From NCBI GenBank assembly GCA_036897625.1, contig JAYMTA010001147.1, forward strand, positions 1-21,532: a DNA stretch of 21,532 bases, read 5' to 3'. The notes below the pieces were generated by a model. It worked only from the letters and a program-made list of their open reading frames with translations, was not told the origin of the DNA and made no database searches. This stretch comes from Pelargonium cotyledonis. Taxonomy: Eukaryota > Streptophyta > Magnoliopsida > Geraniales > Geraniaceae. Position numbers and translations under genes: made by a program. This document shows positions 20,101 to 21,532 of this stretch, one piece after another. Position 1 is the stretch's first letter; every line of letters begins with the position of its first letter.

Positions 20101-20647
20101 TAAAAATTGCAAATTTGAAGTTGCAAGCTAAAAAACTCAAAATTTACAGAAAACCTAACCTTCCTTTGTGACTCCAAATATCCTGATAATAGCAGCAGGT
20201 CCAGACCAATACGGCAACAATTCTCGGTGACTGTCTCTGATTATATAATCAATCTCCAGCTGCTGAAACACTAAAAAAAAAAAGAATTTCAAAGATATCA
20301 AATTCCACACACATCCACATAAACCCTAATCACCGCTTTCACCCTCAACACACAACTCGGGCAATTCTCGAAGACTTACCGACATTTCGCGACTGCGAGA
20401 GGTAGTCGCCAGAGAGCGGCGGACGGGTCCACCGGGAGAGGCGGGAGGCGAGGCCTTGACGCTCCTCAATGTCGCGGAGAATGAGGGAGTCATCGTCGTC
20501 TAGGAGGGTTTCGTCTAGGAAGACATCTTCGTCGACGAATTCTTCTTCTAGGCTTGAAATCGCCTGGTGCTTGGGCTGCTGAGCTGCCGGAGAGGGCGCC
20601 GCCGTCGGGGGAGGGCGCTTTGGGGAGCTGCCGTTAGTCTTGTTCAT
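11118..20647 (-). CDS. POLD1: DNA polymerase delta catalytic subunit
   Basis: Thirty exons give 1091 residues, close to the Arabidopsis protein. It is the B-family replicative polymerase of the nuclear fork, with 3'-5' proofreading. The N-terminus is acidic ([13 protein letters not shown]). Exonuclease motifs: FDIEC (Asp306, Glu308), GYNICKFD (Asn387, Asp392) and YCLKD (501-505). Polymerase motifs: [10 protein letters not shown] (Asp594), NSVYG (690-694) and YGDTDSVMV (Asp747, Asp749). C-terminal cysteine module A is C1001, C1004, C1016, C1019; module B, which in the family holds an iron-sulphur cluster, is C1048, C1051, C1061, C1066. The protein ends QLDRWSF. All catalytic residues are present, and no frameshift or stop was needed. 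The start MNKTNG at 20647 was chosen because it matches the family and lies downstream of an E2F-type site; the frame stays open further upstream. Confidence 0.97.
12068..12087. repeat. (GA)n microsatellite in POLD1 intron
   Basis: A run of about nine GA dinucleotides in the intron before the exon at 12032-11872. Another dinucleotide-rich stretch (tgtgtgtgagagtgtgtgtg, about 12931-12950) lies in the intron after the exon at 13117-13003, and a (TA)n run lies at about 11817-11832. Confidence 0.85.
14855..15819 (-). other. Longest POLD1 intron (965 bases)
   Basis: This intron separates the exons ending GTYEGAT and beginning [12 protein letters not shown], just before motif A. It is AT-rich. I see no inverted-repeat element, SINE or coding signature in it; open frames are short and lack known motifs. 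Confidence 0.7.
19688..20130. repeat. Direct duplication inside POLD1 intron 2
   Basis: Segments at about 19762-19842 and 20044-20126 share tctaagaaataaaaattgca and then aattt and gttg in the same order, with actagttaaaac at the left of both. Further left, aacttccac and ttggttca also recur in the same order (about 19688-19738 and 19914-19955), so the duplicated unit was longer, about 160-215 bases, and has since gained indels. Confidence 0.75.
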
Positions 20648-20718
20648 GGCGGTTTTGGGGGTTTTGGGTTCTGTGACTGAGAGAATGAAGGAGAGAGAAA
20701 CATAGGTAAGGAGTGGAA

Positions 20719-20727
20719 TTTCCCGCC
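20719..20727 (+). promoter_or_regulatory. E2F-type site upstream of POLD1
   Basis: The sequence tttcccgcc is a perfect match to the E2F consensus and lies 72 bases before the POLD1 ATG, on the strand opposite the gene. E2F sites control S-phase genes, including replication polymerases, in plants and animals. The position and target gene fit, but function is inferred. Confidence 0.75.
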
Positions 20728-20758
20728 AGTTTTGTGGAGGGTTTTGTGATGGGTCTGT

Positions 20759-20775
20759 CACGTGCATCTCACGTG
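20759..20775. promoter_or_regulatory. Two CACGTG boxes upstream of POLD1
   Basis: Palindromic CACGTG hexamers lie at 20759-20764 and 20770-20775, 11 bases apart, just beyond the E2F-type site. The second reads cacgtggc, also fitting an ABRE. bHLH or bZIP factors bind such boxes. Their spacing is about one helical turn. Confidence 0.6.
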
Positions 20776-21420
20776 GCTGTTGGGTGTTCGTTTTTAGGCA
20801 TGTGGCTAGCAATTTGGATTCAAACTCACGGACACTCAAATTCGATCCCAAAAATCATGTTCAAGTTATATTGAATGGATCAGATAAAATTTTCAGTTTC
20901 GAACTGTTTGAGTGATTGTTGAAAAAAGAACAAGATCAGTCGGTAACTCGCACATAGAACTAAACTCGGCTCAACCCATTATCCAAACAAACCCACTTCT
21001 CTTTCTTTTTTTATCCTAACTACAAAAAATACAACGTGGCTTCAATTTAAATTGTCACATCTAGTTGACCTATACGTTAAGTTCAATGGAATTTGGATTC
21101 AGTTTCGCTCTAGATAGAGTAATTTGTCTATTATTTATTAATGAATTACTTCAATTCTAACTCTTATTATTTGAAGTAAGTCGCATGGGTAGATACGACA
21201 ATTAAGATTTCGGAGCAAATTTATGTAACTTGTTTCTGTATTCATTTTTCTTTCAATTAAACAAGCGTGAGGCCACAACTATCTCATGCGAAGTTCTCTA
21301 AAAATAAAAAGTAATTAAACTTATACTATAAAGTATTGAAACTCAAAATTATTAAAATGATAAGAAAGATTTAACTAATTAGTCTAAAAACTTTGATATT
21401 CATCAAATTAGAAACATAAC
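20776..21420. other. AT-rich intergenic DNA upstream of POLD1
   Basis: No gene, structural RNA or clear transposon is visible. The left end probably still belongs to the POLD1 promoter. Confidence 0.55.
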
Positions 21421-21502
21421 CATCATAATGTTAAGCCGCCTCTCTCCCAAACCCTACTAGTGCCGCTTCTCTCTCTCTCTCTCTCTCTTCTAGGGCTTGA
21501 GT

Positions 21503-21532
21503 ATGGTTGCAGCTGTCTTTGGCAGGCTTGGC
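21503..21532 (+). CDS. Possible start of a further gene (cut by window)
   Basis: After a C/T-rich leader with a (CT)n run (about 21469-21488) an ATG opens a frame reading MVAAVFGRLG up to the window end. A pyrimidine-rich leader before an ATG is common in plant genes, but also in some repeats. Ten codons are too few to name a family. Confidence 0.25.
   Translation, partial: MVAAVFGRLG

Larger units (their letters stand above)
11118..20647 (-). other. Exon map of POLD1
   Basis: Exons 5' to 3': 20647-20380, 20270-20160, 19311-19205, 19108-18949, 18700-18505, 18389-18254, 18160-18023, 17615-17538, 17352-17261, 16887-16821, 16704-16633, 16285-16199, 16126-16007, 15918-15820, 14854-14747, 14618-14523, 14429-14364, 14194-14138, 13999-13912, 13820-13741, 13332-13219, 13117-13003, 12892-12720, 12566-12495, 12389-12315, 12232-12143, 12032-11872, 11556-11483, 11379-11292, 11205-11118. 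Lengths sum to 3276 and the frame is kept at every joint. All introns are GT-AG. Least certain is the exon at 11556-11483: its acceptor and donor were picked because they alone give the family-like ALIS...[15 protein letters not shown] and [13 protein letters not shown]. Confidence 0.87.

Noticed and set aside
1-21532. LTR retroelement, LINE or other virus-like element
   Set aside because: I saw no long terminal repeats, reverse transcriptase, integrase or capsid signature. Mobile DNA here is limited to small non-coding elements.
1-21532. tRNA or rRNA genes and CRISPR arrays
   Set aside because: No cloverleaf, rRNA core or regularly spaced repeat was found. The tRNA-like boxes at 6158-6301 and 8704-8810 belong to SINEs.
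1-21532. A co-functional gene cluster (GA20ox, NF-YB, RGLG, POLD1)
   Set aside because: The genes are of unrelated function, face in different directions and are ordinary nuclear families; adjacency alone is no evidence of a system.

Overview
This is nuclear DNA of a flowering plant, most likely a eudicot. It is AT-rich, its genes have many short exons with GT-AG introns, and the gene families are plant ones. A decayed piece of plastid rbcL and several small plant transposons also lie in it.

Layout: (1) 1-1054 is intron of a gibberellin 20-oxidase gene that begins left of the window; its last exon is 1055-1321 (+). (2) 1322-3129 is intergenic and holds a nuclear fragment of the chloroplast rbcL gene (about 1790-1920, minus). 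(3) 3130-3741 (-) is an intronless NF-YB subunit gene of the non-LEC1 type. (4) 5511-10331 (+) is a complete RGLG-type E3 ubiquitin ligase gene: 11 coding exons, 448 residues, copine/VWA domain plus C-terminal C3HC4 RING, with a probable intron in its 5' leader. Its introns hold two Au-like SINEs in opposite orientations, two copies of one hAT-like MITE family with recognisable 8-bp target duplications, and other inverted-repeat elements. (5) 11118-20647 (-) is the complete catalytic subunit of DNA polymerase delta (POLD1): 30 coding exons, 1091 residues, all exonuclease and polymerase motifs and both C-terminal cysteine modules present. An E2F-type site lies just upstream of it. (6) 20648-21532 is the POLD1 promoter side and AT-rich DNA; the last 30 bases may open another gene on the plus strand.

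NF-YB and RGLG are divergent, RGLG and POLD1 are convergent, and GA20ox and NF-YB are convergent. The genes belong to unrelated processes (hormone synthesis, transcription, ubiquitination and DNA replication) and do not form a pathway. I found no evidence of a new multi-gene system. The most informative points are the organellar fossil, the transposon nest in the RGLG introns, recent tandem duplications inside introns, an unusual repeated N-terminus in RGLG, and a small open frame with a cysteine pair in the probable POLD1 3' UTR. Exon borders were set by hand from reading frame, splice dinucleotides and remembered family sequences, not by alignment.
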